Positions 22,426-33,607 of a DNA stretch of 64,000 nucleotides are shown here, in pieces. The first letter of the stretch is position 1; every line of letters starts with the position of its first letter. The notes below the pieces were generated by a model. That model was not told the origin of the DNA. It ran no database searches and saw only the letters and a list, made by a program, of their open reading frames with translations. Both the position numbers and the translations under genes were made by a program. Source of the DNA: Nissolia schottii (taxonomy: Eukaryota > Streptophyta > Magnoliopsida > Fabales > Fabaceae); contig QANU01074553.1 in NCBI GenBank assembly GCA_003254905.1, positions 1-64,000 on the forward strand. Reading direction: 5' to 3'.

Positions 22426-23298
22426 ATGGCTATCTCCACCTCAAATATCCTTCCACTTCTTGCCTTCATAACCGCCTCCCTTGTGCTACTCCACGGGGCG
22501 AACTCACAGTCCGTCAGTTTTAACTTCCCCGACTTTAGCCAAGCTGGAGGGCAGCTGATCATGCAAGGCGACGCCAGCATTAATACGAACGCCGGTGTGT
22601 TACAGCTCACCAGGGTGGACAGCAGCGGAAACCCACTAAGTGGCAGGGTTGGGCGAGTCTTATACAATACCCCCGTCACGCTCCGAAGTAGCAACGGACG
22701 GCTATCCGCCTTCACAACCTCCTTCGTCCTCCGCATCAACAAACCTGGTACAGGGACCCCTGCTGATGGCATTGCCTTCTTCCTTGCCACTCCTGGATCT
22801 ACCATCCCTCCTGGTTCTTCAGGGGGACTCCTCGGACTCTTTAGCAATGCCAATGCTCTTAACAACTCCCGTAACGAAGTCATGGACTTCAAATTAACCG
22901 CCTCCGACAGAGTTGTTGCCGTCGAATTTGACACCTACGTTAACGGAGACTATGGGGATCCAAATTTCAAACACATTGGGGTCGATGTTAACTCAATTAG
23001 GTCAAGAACTACTAGGCAGTGGGACTGGGTGAATAACGACCCACTCGCTGTAACAATATCCTATAGTCCTTTCACCAAACTGCTATCCATTATTGCTACA
23101 CAGTTCAGTGGGGCTCACGTCGAATTCAGTTATGAAATCGACTTGACCACTGTACTCCCCGACACTGTTAGGGTAGGGCTCTCCGCTTCCACGGGACAAT
23201 TCTCACAAGTAAACTCCATTGAGAGCTGGTCTTTCTTTTCAAGCCTTCAGAGGAGCTATGATGTGGAGCAGGAGGGCTATATTGCAAGCGTTGTCTAG
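22426..23298 (+). CDS. Legume lectin 2 (concanavalin A-like, QSV type)
   Basis: A 290-residue single-exon lectin precursor, identical to lectin 1 except T264S and Q266E and a TAG instead of TAA stop. The two replacements come from three base changes within nine bases near the sugar-binding loop D / C-terminal strand. Signal peptide 1-27; metal ligands E167, D169, Y171, N173, D178, H183, S193; sequon at N146. The start is the ATG in ACCATGG, as in lectin 1; the upstream open frame begins with TTG in the leader. It is expected to be a secretory or vacuolar mannose/glucose-type lectin (inferred). Because the two genes are so alike, they could form mixed oligomers and their transcripts would be hard to tell apart. 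Confidence 0.95.
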   Translation: MAISTSNILPLLAFITASLVLLHGANSQSVSFNFPDFSQAGGQLIMQGDASINTNAGVLQLTRVDSSGNPLSGRVGRVLYNTPVTLRSSNGRLSAFTTSFVLRINKPGTGTPADGIAFFLATPGSTIPPGSSGGLLGLFSNANALNNSRNEVMDFKLTASDRVVAVEFDTYVNGDYGDPNFKHIGVDVNSIRSRTTRQWDWVNNDPLAVTISYSPFTKLLSIIATQFSGAHVEFSYEIDLTTVLPDTVRVGLSASTGQFSQVNSIESWSFFSSLQRSYDVEQEGYIASVV

Positions 23299-23313
23299 TT
23301 TGAATTTGGAAAG

Positions 23314-23385
23314 ATAAGGACAAGTGTAGTCCATTCACTGGGTGCATGTACTTCCCAGTGTTATGTATGTCGTTTGTGGAATAAA
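23314..23385 (+). terminator. Lectin 2 3' UTR motif and poly(A) signal
   Basis: ATAAGGACAAGTGTAGTCCA at 23314-23333 and AATAAA at 23380-23385, matching the lectin 1 3' end. Confidence 0.65.
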
Positions 23386-23471
23386 AAGTACTTTAATATT
23401 GACATGCGTCATAATAGTTGTTCTGCCTCTTTTTTTTTCCCTTTATTTTTTGCATGTGTTCTATTTCTCAA

Positions 23472-24180
23472 GAATGCTAAATTTAAAATAAATAAAAAAA
23501 TCTTGCACTGTTGATTAATTTGAAAATATATCATGGGTGTTGTTTGAAATAATTACGGATTAGATATGAAATAATGACCAACAATTCCATCGCTAAAATA
23601 AATTAGTTACAAATTAGTGACGAAATTGTTTTTCAAATTAATTAGCTAGTGGCTTCAGAACAACGATGACCAAATTAGTTGATAATCTCTCACAAATTCA
23701 TTTAGCAAAAAATTAACAACAAATTAGCGACCAATTTTGTCATCACTAATCTGCAAAATTCGTATGGTGATTGTTGCAAAAAGTTGCAATAATCACTTTT
23801 GGATGCTATATTGTTATAAATTTTGTCAAAGGCAACAAATTAGAAAGAATTAGGTAATTGTCGCACCCCAACTTTGGACGTAACCGCACGTAAGACTATT
23901 ACCCTACGGAAGCTCTGACATGACATGCTAACGTATATGCAATGCTTATAAATGAATAACTAACATTAATAACTGATTTCATAAAATAACTGCTTTCATT
24001 AAATAATAAATGCTTGTCGTCTGACTCGGACAACAACATATCAGGAGGTATCTTATGAGCGGCCATACTCCTGGATCCAACAGATCCACCGAAGACGGCA
24101 CGCAACCTCCTGAGTTTCTCGTTCATCTTCCCCTTGACAGTGTGCAGCTTCTCACTAACCAGCTTGTGCTTGACCGCTTG
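23472..24180 (-). pseudogene. CACTA transposase remnant, unit 3 (shorter copy)
   Basis: Copy of 5030-5656 with the subterminal-like repeats and the last coding stretch (MNEKLRRL, GGSVGSRSM) on the minus strand. About 90 bp at 23472-23570 is not in unit 1. The copy stops abruptly at GACCGCTTG (24180), where it is joined to R-block sequence, marking a duplication breakpoint. Not functional. Confidence 0.65.
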
Positions 24181-24765
24181 ATTATCAAGTAGTGAGTGAG
24201 AGAGTCAATTTTTTTTTTATTTTACAATATTTGGTTAGACGACTGTAAGTATATAACAACTAAACTCAAACAAATTAATTTCTATGCATTAATAGTGTAA
24301 AATAGATTTATATTATCATCCACCCATTTGTTGATACATTAACAAAATTGGTTGGCATGACATCAGTCATGTCAAAAGTCTCTTATATAATAACAACACA
24401 TGACTGAATAATTAAAGTGCAAAACTTTTTTACAAGATCTTTGCATAAAAATTAATTTTAAAAAAATCAAGAAAAATAAACATTTTGGTTTTATTAAGTT
24501 ATAGGTATCAGCTATTGATGTTTTTCCTGAAAAATTATATCGTGTGTTAATTTCTTAATTTTAAAATGTAAATAGTAGTTTGGTATTTTTAAAAAATTAA
24601 TATTAACATCGTCATCATGTCTATCGCTAGATCAATCCGGAATGACAACGAGTCTGAGGCAGAGTTTGTATTCACAAACAAAAATTTTATGTTCCCTTTG
24701 TTTCAACTTCAGTAAAGTATAAAAAAATACAAAAATTTTCTATCACCGTGTTTTAATTATGAATC
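24181..24765. repeat. R-block, copy 4 of 4
   Basis: Starts at ATTATCAAGTAGTGAG inside the block and continues to a shortened A-block start near 24760, with an internal loss after GAGGCAGAGTTT. It is the start of a further, mostly missing duplication unit. Confidence 0.8.
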
Positions 24766-25499
24766 TAAACTAGCAGGTTCTGTTGTTATATCATCTTCAT
24801 CTATCTCAAATATATCATCTTCTAGGCCATCAATATTTGCATTAGATGCATGAACATTTTGGATTTTTATCTTTTTAAGTTCCTTGTAATTTTCCTAAAA
24901 ATATCATAGGTATTATTAAATAAGTAAAATAAAGATATAAAACAAAAACTAAATTTTTTTTTAACTTCTGCCACCCTCTACCATTAGTATATGAAGGACC
25001 AAATGCACCAAAGGCACAAATTAGCACAAAATGAAAAATGGAATTGTAATGCAGCAAGACTATTTTAGAAAATGTCAAAATTGGCAATAAGAATTATAAC
25101 ATAAAAGCAAAACTGAATCAGAATAACCACAAAAAAAAAATTTGAAAGTCAGATAAACTCAGAAATGTGTGTACAGAGGTTGCATGGATGGATATACAAA
25201 GGGTTCTCTACATAATATTTCACATGCTATGGGCAAGGATAACCCATCAAAGAACATCATCAGAGGAGTTACAAGGAGAAAATATATAGAAGTATTGGGC
25301 TTGATCTAAATCTTATTCTAGAGAATCAAGAATCAATGCTCGACAACTCCTCGAAACCAAAAGAAAACACACATCAATCCTCTTTATAAATCAACTAGAT
25401 ATGATCAAACAAGACAATCAAGCAAATACGAACTAGAGGAATAAGAATCAACTTCACTCCAAAGAGTGAAACAAGTTTCAGGTCATGATCCAAATTGGC

Positions 25500-25980
25500 C
25501 TACTTCAGAAACACAACATAGAAAATGTCATATAATGGCTCTTCTGCTGTCTTTAACATCTCATAAAATTTCTTAGCATCTTCGTTACAATGCTCTTCTT
25601 CATATCTATTAAAATCGGGATTGTAACTTGGTCTAGTAGTTTCCAAAACCATTGCACAATATGGATTTGTTGGTTCACTATGAATTGTTGACCCAAGACG
25701 AACACTAACATTCCGTTCAAAACTAACTAGTAATAGGTACATAAAGCTCCCCGTGCAAGATCCATTGGTAATACTCGGGTACAAATCCGAGCTTGTAAAG
25801 GTGATGCTTCACAGTCTCAATATCTAAAAATTGTCCATGATCACACCTTGAACAGAGACACTTTATCATTCCATTAGACACAAAATTTTCTTGACTCAAT
25901 GCAAATGCGAAAAACTCTTCTACACCTCTCATAAACTCGTGCTTCAACCATTTTCTATTTGGCGCTAGTCTATTATACAT
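25500..25980 (-). pseudogene. CACTA transposase-associated domain fragment
   Basis: The minus strand opens with MYNRLAPNRKWLKHEF and continues with a CSRC...C/H cluster and VKHHLYKLGF, the pattern of the plant transposase-associated domain found at the start of En/Spm TNP2-type proteins. The frame breaks around 25723-25784 and continues in another frame with NPYCAMVL and EDAKKFYEML, the usual next part of that protein. No tnp2 catalytic region is seen beyond 25500. It is a decayed N-terminal fragment. It is not obviously related to the CACTA remnant beside the lectin genes. Confidence 0.8.
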
Positions 25981-27447
25981 CTAAGAACGATCAACCCTCA
26001 CGATTTCTAAATTAATAATGAAAACAACAATTAGAGGATAATATATCTTCACAAAATTAATGATTAAAAAAGTATCCTACTCGTGCAAATTCCATGATAA
26101 CTTTTCAGATTCTTTTGACATACAAAGAAGCACCAAGCTTCTAGCATGATTGCGACAAAACGTCAAAGAATGAAATGAGATTTTACCTTAAAGGGCTTGT
26201 TGGCTTTTGGAATTATTGGATCCCTTGCAATCACAAAATATCGACTGATGATTTCATAATCATCTTGTACAAGAAGACATTGAAAGTTTCAAGCCACTGC
26301 AAGATCATTAAAGTAATCATAAAGGCATAATATTTGGCCTATTAAGGCTTAAAACAATTATGAACAATTTTTAAATATTTGATCAAATGCTATTTTAGAT
26401 GTTAGATTATATCAAAGACAGTCACTTTTATAATTGGTTGAGTGAATTTATTATTACCAAATAGATCTAAATTGCAATAGAGCAGTACTGCTCATGAATG
26501 AAAAACAACAAAGTTGTAACCACAGGATACTGTCAATGGATGAGGAAGCAGCTGTTAGTTATTATGCCAATAGGTGCATTCTCTCTATTCAATCTGTTAT
26601 AAACATTACATGTTACATTGGTTTGGAATATGACAGTATCTATCTATATGTATGGATCTTTTCTTCTTCTTCTTTTTTTTTTTTTTCCAGTTATGTTGCT
26701 CTTCCAGAACAATGCCAAAGTTTTTAATTTAATTACATAATGATGTAAAAGCTTAAAAGAGGGATAATTCAGATTATGGAATTGCTAACATGGTAATCTG
26801 GTTTCCCTCCAACTTAAAAGAGGAATAAAATACATTCGAAATTACATATAAACATAAAAAATAAAGTAAGAAACAAGAGGGAAAAAATACCTTAATTCCA
26901 GTAACAAGAATCTGCTACTCAGTTGCTAGCTCAACAAAAGCAGGAGCTTCTCTATGAATGGGCAAAAAAATGCTCAATTTCTATAACAATTCACAAAACC
27001 TTCATCAATTAAAAATATGCAGAGATTGAACCAGTTGAACTAAATCACAAAAACAATGAATAATGCATTTCATCAAATACGTTTTGGGCAATCCAAATTA
27101 AAGCACAACACAAAACAACAGAATCATTTGGAGCTCTTTTCGTTCTCTATTTCAAACCCTCACGCGCTCTAAGAAAGAGAGAGAGCAGAATCAGTACCTC
27201 CACACAAGTAATCTGATTTCCCTCCAACTAATTAGATTACTTCAACCAATCACATAATTAGTTCAAAAACAATAAAATACTAACAATTAAAAATTGAAGG
27301 ACTTAGTTATTTTTGATAAATTCTAATCGTAGGCAGAGCACATCCACGACTATTTAATACTCAGCAACATTGTAACCACAAGTTGTAACCACAGTTTGGC
27401 GCATAAAAAAAAATGCTATCCTTCTAGATTTGCTTGTTTCCCTCCCT

Positions 27448-27487
<40 letters not shown>

Positions 27488-27606
27488 ACCATTCCAATGA
27501 TGGCACTCTTCAAACACCATCTCTATATCGGATTCATCATCAAGAATGACTAGATGTGGTGTCTCTTATACCAAAACCTCTAAAGACCCACCACCATCAT
27601 TTATGA
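25981..27606. other. AT-rich region, probably transposon flank
   Basis: No supported gene. A short open frame at 26494-26727 is not convincing. A (CT)n microsatellite of about 36 bp lies at 27450-27484. Confidence 0.5.
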
Positions 27607-28736
27607 ATTAAAACTAAGATCTCAGCATTTAAAACTCATATCAATTATGTCCCAATTGCACAACCTAATTAAATCTAATTAGTTCTCCAAAAGTTCTCAT
27701 ATGCTAAATCAATAAATCTTACAATCGTCAAGATCTATCAACCTAGAATTAACCCTAACCAATAACATGCGATCGCTATATTACTAATTAGGGGCAGAAC
27801 AAATCATGAATAAACATTAAGCACAAGATCTCGAATTAATCCTAATCTAGAGTTACCGCATACAAAATATTAAGAAACTACTCATTCATGAAAGAATAAA
27901 GGCTCATAATAAATAAAGAGAAGAAAGGAGTAGAAAATAACGGAGAATTAAAATAACAAAACTTGAATAAAATAACGAAAGAATTTCGCAAATAATTGGG
28001 AGTTTGTATTGTCAATGCGAGCGCTCCAATAATCCTTAAAGAACTAATAACTAAGCACTACTAACGTAAACCTAAAATGCATAAAATAAAAGGAAAAAAT
28101 GCATAAAATAAAAGTGGAGGCTGAGTATAAAGTCGTGTGCAGTTGTTGAGAGAGGATGTCTTATTTATAGAGGATTTTCACAAAGTGGGTATAAATCCCA
28201 CACTTTCAGCATAACAGTTAGTAAAATCGCGATAACTTTGACCGCAGATATCGGATTGAGGTGATTCGGATCTCCAATTAAAGCTAAGAAATAAATCTAC
28301 AACTTTGTAGTTGACGTTAAATCGAGATTCAATCTCCATCATGGCGAAAAATTCGTAGAAAAGTTAGCGTTAAAAAATCCTCAGCAAATCTTTGGCTAAA
28401 TATTTTTTAATTTGAATTCAATTTTGCATTTATTGGTCTAAATCTTCTCTTCAAATCTCTTCTTCAAAATTTATATCTTATCAAATCTTCTTCAAATCTT
28501 TAATGATCCCCTTGACAATTTATTTTTTACAATTAAAATAGAAAACTAAAAAAGAACAAAAGAAATCTACATATTAAATTCTAAGATAAAAATAGTGTTT
28601 TAAATTGCGTTTTTCTAAATTTCTCACAAAAGAGGATAATGTGCAAAACACATTAATTAAGCATTAAAATCACACATTTTTAATATGTAATGTTTAATTA
28701 TAAAATAATAAAATAAGGTACAAACTCCACCTATCA
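27607..28736 (-). mobile_element. Partial Athila-like LTR
   Basis: It matches the right 1.2 kb of the complete solo LTR at 45121-46740 (for example AATTAAAACTAAGAT..., CAATCTCCATCATGG and ACTCCACCTATCA). Read on the minus strand it starts TGATAGGTGG at 28736, a true LTR terminus, and is cut off at 27607. It lies directly against a lectin fragment. Confidence 0.75.
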
Positions 28737-28884
28737 CTTTACCATTACTATCTGCGATCTTGGCAAGTTCTAGTGTATTGCTTGGTGAAAATTTTGTATC
28801 ACCTTGCAAGATTAGGTTTTTTACATCTGGTTTGAAGTTGATGAAGCAGAAGGAAATGGGCTTCTTTCCTTTTGTGTATACCAT
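28737..28884 (-). pseudogene. Lectin N-terminal fragment cut by an LTR
   Basis: About 49 open codons on the minus strand. They contain ISFCFINF, DVKNLILQGD and IADSNGK, matching the start of mature lectins 3 and 4 (TLSFSF, DQKDLILQGD, VDSNGQ). The fragment ends exactly at the LTR terminus at 28736, right after the NGK codons. No signal peptide precedes it and no C-terminal half is found on the other side of the LTR fragment. It is a broken member of the ADT-type lectin group, more diverged than the intact genes. Confidence 0.75.
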
Positions 28885-28916
28885 TACTAGTTAGCTCCTT
28901 ATAAAGTAATCTAACA

Positions 28917-29030
28917 AAAAAAAATAGTCACCTGGTCAAACATCTTTTCCCCGGCCCACACAAGAAAACTTAATCAAGACCAAACAAAGCAAATTGTTAA
29001 AAATTTGTCATTATGATACATCTGAATTTT
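28917..29030. repeat. Flank shared with lectin 4 downstream region
   Basis: TTAATCAAGACC, a following AAATTG/AAGAATTTTG stretch and ATGATACATCTGAATTTTCA align in the same order with 56700-56800, which lies 400 bp after lectin 4. This suggests both loci descend from one ancestral lectin region. Confidence 0.55.
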
Positions 29031-29099
29031 CAAATATATTAAAAAGTAGACAATAATGCAGTTGGCTGAAATTGTTGCATGATGCACTCGGTCAAAAAA

Positions 29100-31770
29100 G
29101 ATAAGGTCTACTATAGTCCACGAGGTTACTATGAAAATTACACTGAACTTACTTCACTCCTCCCCTCTTCCATGCACAGTCCAATTCCTCTTTCCCCCTC
29201 CTCCGTCCAACGCCCACCCCATTCTCAATCTTTCCTCTTCTACAATTTTTTCATATTTCATCTTTCATTTCATCTTTCAACATCCTAATTCTCTAGTCTT
29301 CTCCACTCCAACTGCAATCAATTTATAAAACAAGCCCAATCTTATATTCAACACAAATGTCCATGCCTTGATAAGGAACAACACAATCTCACTAGCCAAA
29401 ATTATGCACAAGCTTAATGATGGAAACAAATCGTTGTTATTGACTTCCAAAGCCATGAACTCTCCGATCAATTGCCTCAACAGCCATATCCATCAACTTA
29501 AACTTTTGATTGAGATATTTTTTAACATGATATTTGAGTTTTTATGACTAAGGGTCTATTTGGTTTAAGAAAAAAAAAACACTTTTGACATTTTTATTTT
29601 AATCTTTAAAAAGTCAAAAATCATATTTTTTATTTTATTATGTTTGACTATATAACTTACCCCACTAAATGTCTTTTTTTTTTTCCTATGTATATTATAA
29701 AGGAATACCATTTACTGCAAAGCTAATCCTTTATAATACCCATAGCAAAAAAACGTTTTTTCAACTAATGCAATTGTTACCTACAAAATCAAAGATAATT
29801 TTAAAATAAGAAACATGAATGGATGAATGATATGCTCTCTAATCTCAACTAACTTGTGAGAAATAACACTAATCCAATTTGAAAAAAAAATTTATATACA
29901 CTTGTTTTTTGTCACAACATTAAATGCTCATTTTCCTCCTTTCCTCTTTCCTCTTTCCTCTCTCCACTATTCACTCAACCTCGCTCTCATTTTCTTCCTC
30001 CTCTTCTTCTTCTCGTCTTCTTTTTTTTTTCCTCTCTCCTCCCCTCACTCTTCCTTAATTTCTTTTTCTTTTTTTTCATTTTATCACACGTGTTTTTTTT
30101 CCTTCATTTGTTCATTTTTTTAGTTTGTTTTTTTTCGTTTATCACATACACATTTTAATATAATTTTTCTTTTTCATTTTTTTTCTTCGCAAGACTATGA
30201 ATTTTAGAGTTTTCATTTTTTTATTCTTTTCTACATGCGTGTAAAAAAGTTTATGCATTATTGTTCAAAAGTGTGTGCGCATGAGCATCAAAGTTTTTTT
30301 CTTTGTATTTGTCTTCATTTTCAACAAATTTTTTATTTCTAATTGTTTAAAAGTTTGTGCACGTGTGCAAAAAAGTTTGTGTATTCTTCAAAAATTTGTG
30401 AACGCGAGTACTAAAATTTTCTTATTTTTCGTTTTCGTTTCATTTTCGTCTTATCATTTGTTTCTGTTTGTTAAAAAATTTGTGTACATTAGTTTAAAAG
30501 TTTGTGCATCTGATTTAAAATGTTTATACATGATAACGAGTGAATATGGTCAAACACTTAGAGTGTGAGTGGAGAGCAAGAATAGAGAGAGCGCAACAAT
30601 TATTTTTTGTGATTTAATGCTTCAGAAATCTGATCTGATTTAGTTTCATATGTAAAAAATATTTGTACTTATGTGTAAAATAAATTTGTACATGTGTATA
30701 CAATAATTTTTATATTTAGTATCACTATGTATACCATACATATATTATATAGTAATTTGTACATCTAACATTACATATCCGATTTATATTTGAGAATTAA
30801 TTATGAAAACGAACATCTTGTTGGTGTAGCATCTGCCCCCAGTTTTGTAACTGCATTCGTGCCCCCGGCTAGCTATTCTTCTAACAGTGAAACTTGTAAA
30901 ATTAGAGGAAAATATGGCAGTAACCGCAAGGCACAAATTAATATAAAAAAGACAAAAAATAAAAAAGGGTACATGTGAAAGAGCAACTCCCAGCGACTGA
31001 GGCTTGTGAATTATCGACGAGTAGCAGAAGAAGGTCTTAAAGTGAATAATTCTAGAATATACTTTGACTGTCACGCGTTTCACAATGGAGAAAAGCTCCG
31101 TCTCTCCAGAACCATCTCAACCTCTTTCGACTGATTGGATAATTTTTATAAAGGAAGAGAGTGATAATTATAATGATTTCAATATTATTTTAAAAATTAT
31201 CCCTCATAAAAATTTAAATAAATAAAAAAGATAATTTTAATAATTTAATATTATATTTTTTTTTACAATGTCAATATTATTTTAAGTAATATTATATTCT
31301 TCTATAATTTTCTTTGCAAATCCTCCTACAAACTTCAACTAAAATGATACTTGTCAATCTTCTATTACAAAGTATTATTAAAAGAAAATGTTAATAAAAA
31401 GATATAACATTACTCTCCTAAAATGATAAAGCTTCTCAATCCCTTATATCACTGTAGACCTCCTGCCACGCGCTGCTTAAAAGCTGTATCTAAAATCACA
31501 AATGTACGTACCGAGATTAATAAAACCAACTCACGATGCACTAATTTTCTCTCCGAGTTATTTAATCTCGAAATCAAATTTCAATTAATTAATAAAATGC
31601 TTAACCTGATCGTAGTGTTTATAATGATTAAATTAAAAAATTGATTTGAATTATATATAAATTAAGTTTTATGTTAAAAATGTTTATATTATAAAAATAG
31701 AATTTGAATTAATTTAAAAATTAATCTTATATTTAAAATATATTAAATTGTATCTGAGAATGATTAAAAT
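29100..31770. other. T-rich and low-complexity intergenic DNA
   Basis: Long T/C-rich runs (29900-30200) and repeated AAAGTTTGTGCA phrases (30240-30530). Open frames here are phenylalanine/serine-rich translations of low-complexity DNA. No gene supported. Confidence 0.55.
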
Positions 31771-31775
31771 AGATA

Positions 31776-31930
31776 CTTACTACAAGAAACAATAAATTGT
31801 GGCAGTTTTCAAAAATCCCATAGTTACAAGTGCGGCAGCTTTACAAAAGCCCCATAACGGCAGTTAAAATGAACATTCATTTGTGGCAGTTTTAAATGTA
31901 TTAGGAGCAGTTTGAAACCCCCAACAAAAT
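31776..31930. mobile_element. CACTA-type terminus
   Basis: CTTACTACAAGAAA resembles a degenerate CACTACAAGAAA end, followed by subterminal repeats GTGGCAGTTTT, GCGGCAGCTTT, ACGGCAGTT and GTGGCAGTTTT. The opposite end was not found, so the extent is unknown. Confidence 0.5.
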
Positions 31931-32433
31931 GATAATCAAATTTACTAAAAAAATTCCAGAAATACAGGAATATATATTTTGCAGAAAAAAAAATCTAATT
32001 GAAGTTGGAAGTATTCTTAAGTATAAAACCCTAAATGAAATTAAGAGATATATTCATAGTGAAAGCTAATTTAATTTCTTTCTAGTACTTCTTCTAGCAA
32101 CAAAGCATAAACCACGTTTTTGACTCAATCAATATCACAAAGATCAAGATCTCATTAACGACCTTATACTCATTTATTAACATCACAATAGAACAAATAA
32201 AAAAAACGACAAAAAAAATCCTTGTGATCCAATGAGATTGAAAAAGGTACCATCTTACACCTTACACAAGTTACTACCTTAATTCCCAAATTACCAAATT
32301 ATACACAGGTGTTCAATATGGAACTGATTTGATTTGTTTTGTTTTAAAATTTTAAAATTAAATAATTTCATACCAACACTGGAAAAATTCACTAGCAATG
32401 GTCTAGCAGTGAGATATGCTTTAGTAGTATGCA

Positions 32434-32881
32434 TAGGGGTGTCAAAACGGGCAGGCTCGGCCCGTTTAGGCCTGCCCGTTAAGGCCCGGACCGTTAAGAC
32501 CCACGGGCCTAAACAGGCCGGGCCAAAAATATGCATATTTTTCAAGCCCGGCTTGTTTATGGTCGGTCCGCGGGCCTAAACGGGCAGCCCGTTAGCCCAT
32601 TTATTTTTTTAAAAATATTAAAAAATTCAAAAAATATGCAAAAAAGTTCAAAAAAAGTTCAAAAAATTCAAAAAAATTATTTAAAAATTATATTTAAAAA
32701 ATTCACGGGTTAACGGGCCAACCCGCGGGCCAAACGGGCCGGGCCTAAACGGGTCTGGCTTAAACGGGCCGATTCAATTTTTTTTCAAATTTTCGCGGGC
32801 CTATTTTTTGCATGTAAAGCCCGTCCATTTAACCGGATAAACGGGTCGGGTAAACGGGCCGGGCCCATTTTGACAGCCATA
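32434..32881. mobile_element. hAT-type MITE, 448 bp, 8-bp target duplication
   Basis: Ends TAGGGGTGTCAAAA and TTTTGACAGCCATA; perfect 8-bp direct repeat AGTATGCA at 32426-32433 and 32882-32889. GC-rich arms with GGCCCG, CGGGCC and CCCGTT flank an AAAATTC-rich centre. Same family as 7833-8682 but shorter. Confidence 0.9.
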
Positions 32882-32889
32882 AGTATGCA

Positions 32890-33546
32890 TAAGGTTAGAG
32901 ATTCAAATCTTAATATCACTAATGTAAAAAAAAAAAAAAAAATCAAACACTACACAAAATTTGGCATAAAGGTGAAAAGAAACACTTATATTGTCAAAGA
33001 CAATACTTTACCCTCACTCTGGGATCTCTGCAAATGTAGCATTAATTTCATAATACATTACAAAAAATGTTATACTTTTAACAAATGTTATGTTTTCAAA
33101 GATAAGAACTACATTTTTTGCGGTAGCCAAAGTGATACTGGTTTAAAGTATTATTAAGTGTTGACTTTAACAATAAAAATGTTTCTACTTAGAGTCTAGC
33201 CTCATACGGTTTCAACGTGAGATTTAGTGCTTATGGGCCAAAATAAAAATTAATTGTTATTTGTACTTATTTTGGTGAAAAATATTGTATTAACACACAC
33301 TCATACATCGTAAAATAAGATTTTAATAAAATTTACATCTCTTAAGGAGATCTCATCTAACAAGGTGGATGAGCGTTTGTTAAAGAGTGTCCCACACCAA
33401 AATAAGTACCAATATTTTCCCAAGATAAAGGATAGAAGAAAAGCGTATCAACTAGCAAGATAAATAACAGCTCATACTTAAAGTTTTGATTCATATAACG
33501 TAGATGGCCACACAAATAATACTAATTGCAACAACATGCACAGTAG
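32890..33546. other. Intergenic DNA downstream of lectin 3
   Basis: AT-rich; a 95-residue open frame (32870-33157) begins inside the hAT MITE end and has no recognisable domain. No gene supported. Confidence 0.5.
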
Positions 33547-33572
33547 TGGACTATATATATACTTGTCCTTAT
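33547..33572 (-). promoter_or_regulatory. 3' UTR motif of lectin 3
   Basis: Read on the minus strand: AATAAGGACAAGTA, a TATA run, then TAGTCCACT. It matches the shared lectin 3' motif and lies about 35 bp after the stop. Confidence 0.55.
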
Positions 33573-33607
33573 TGGCATGACATGCATACATGACTCACGG
33601 ATCCAAT

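Noticed and set aside
29552..29700. MITE beginning GGGTCTATTTGGTTTAAG
   Set aside because: Only one end is recognisable; no inverted partner found.
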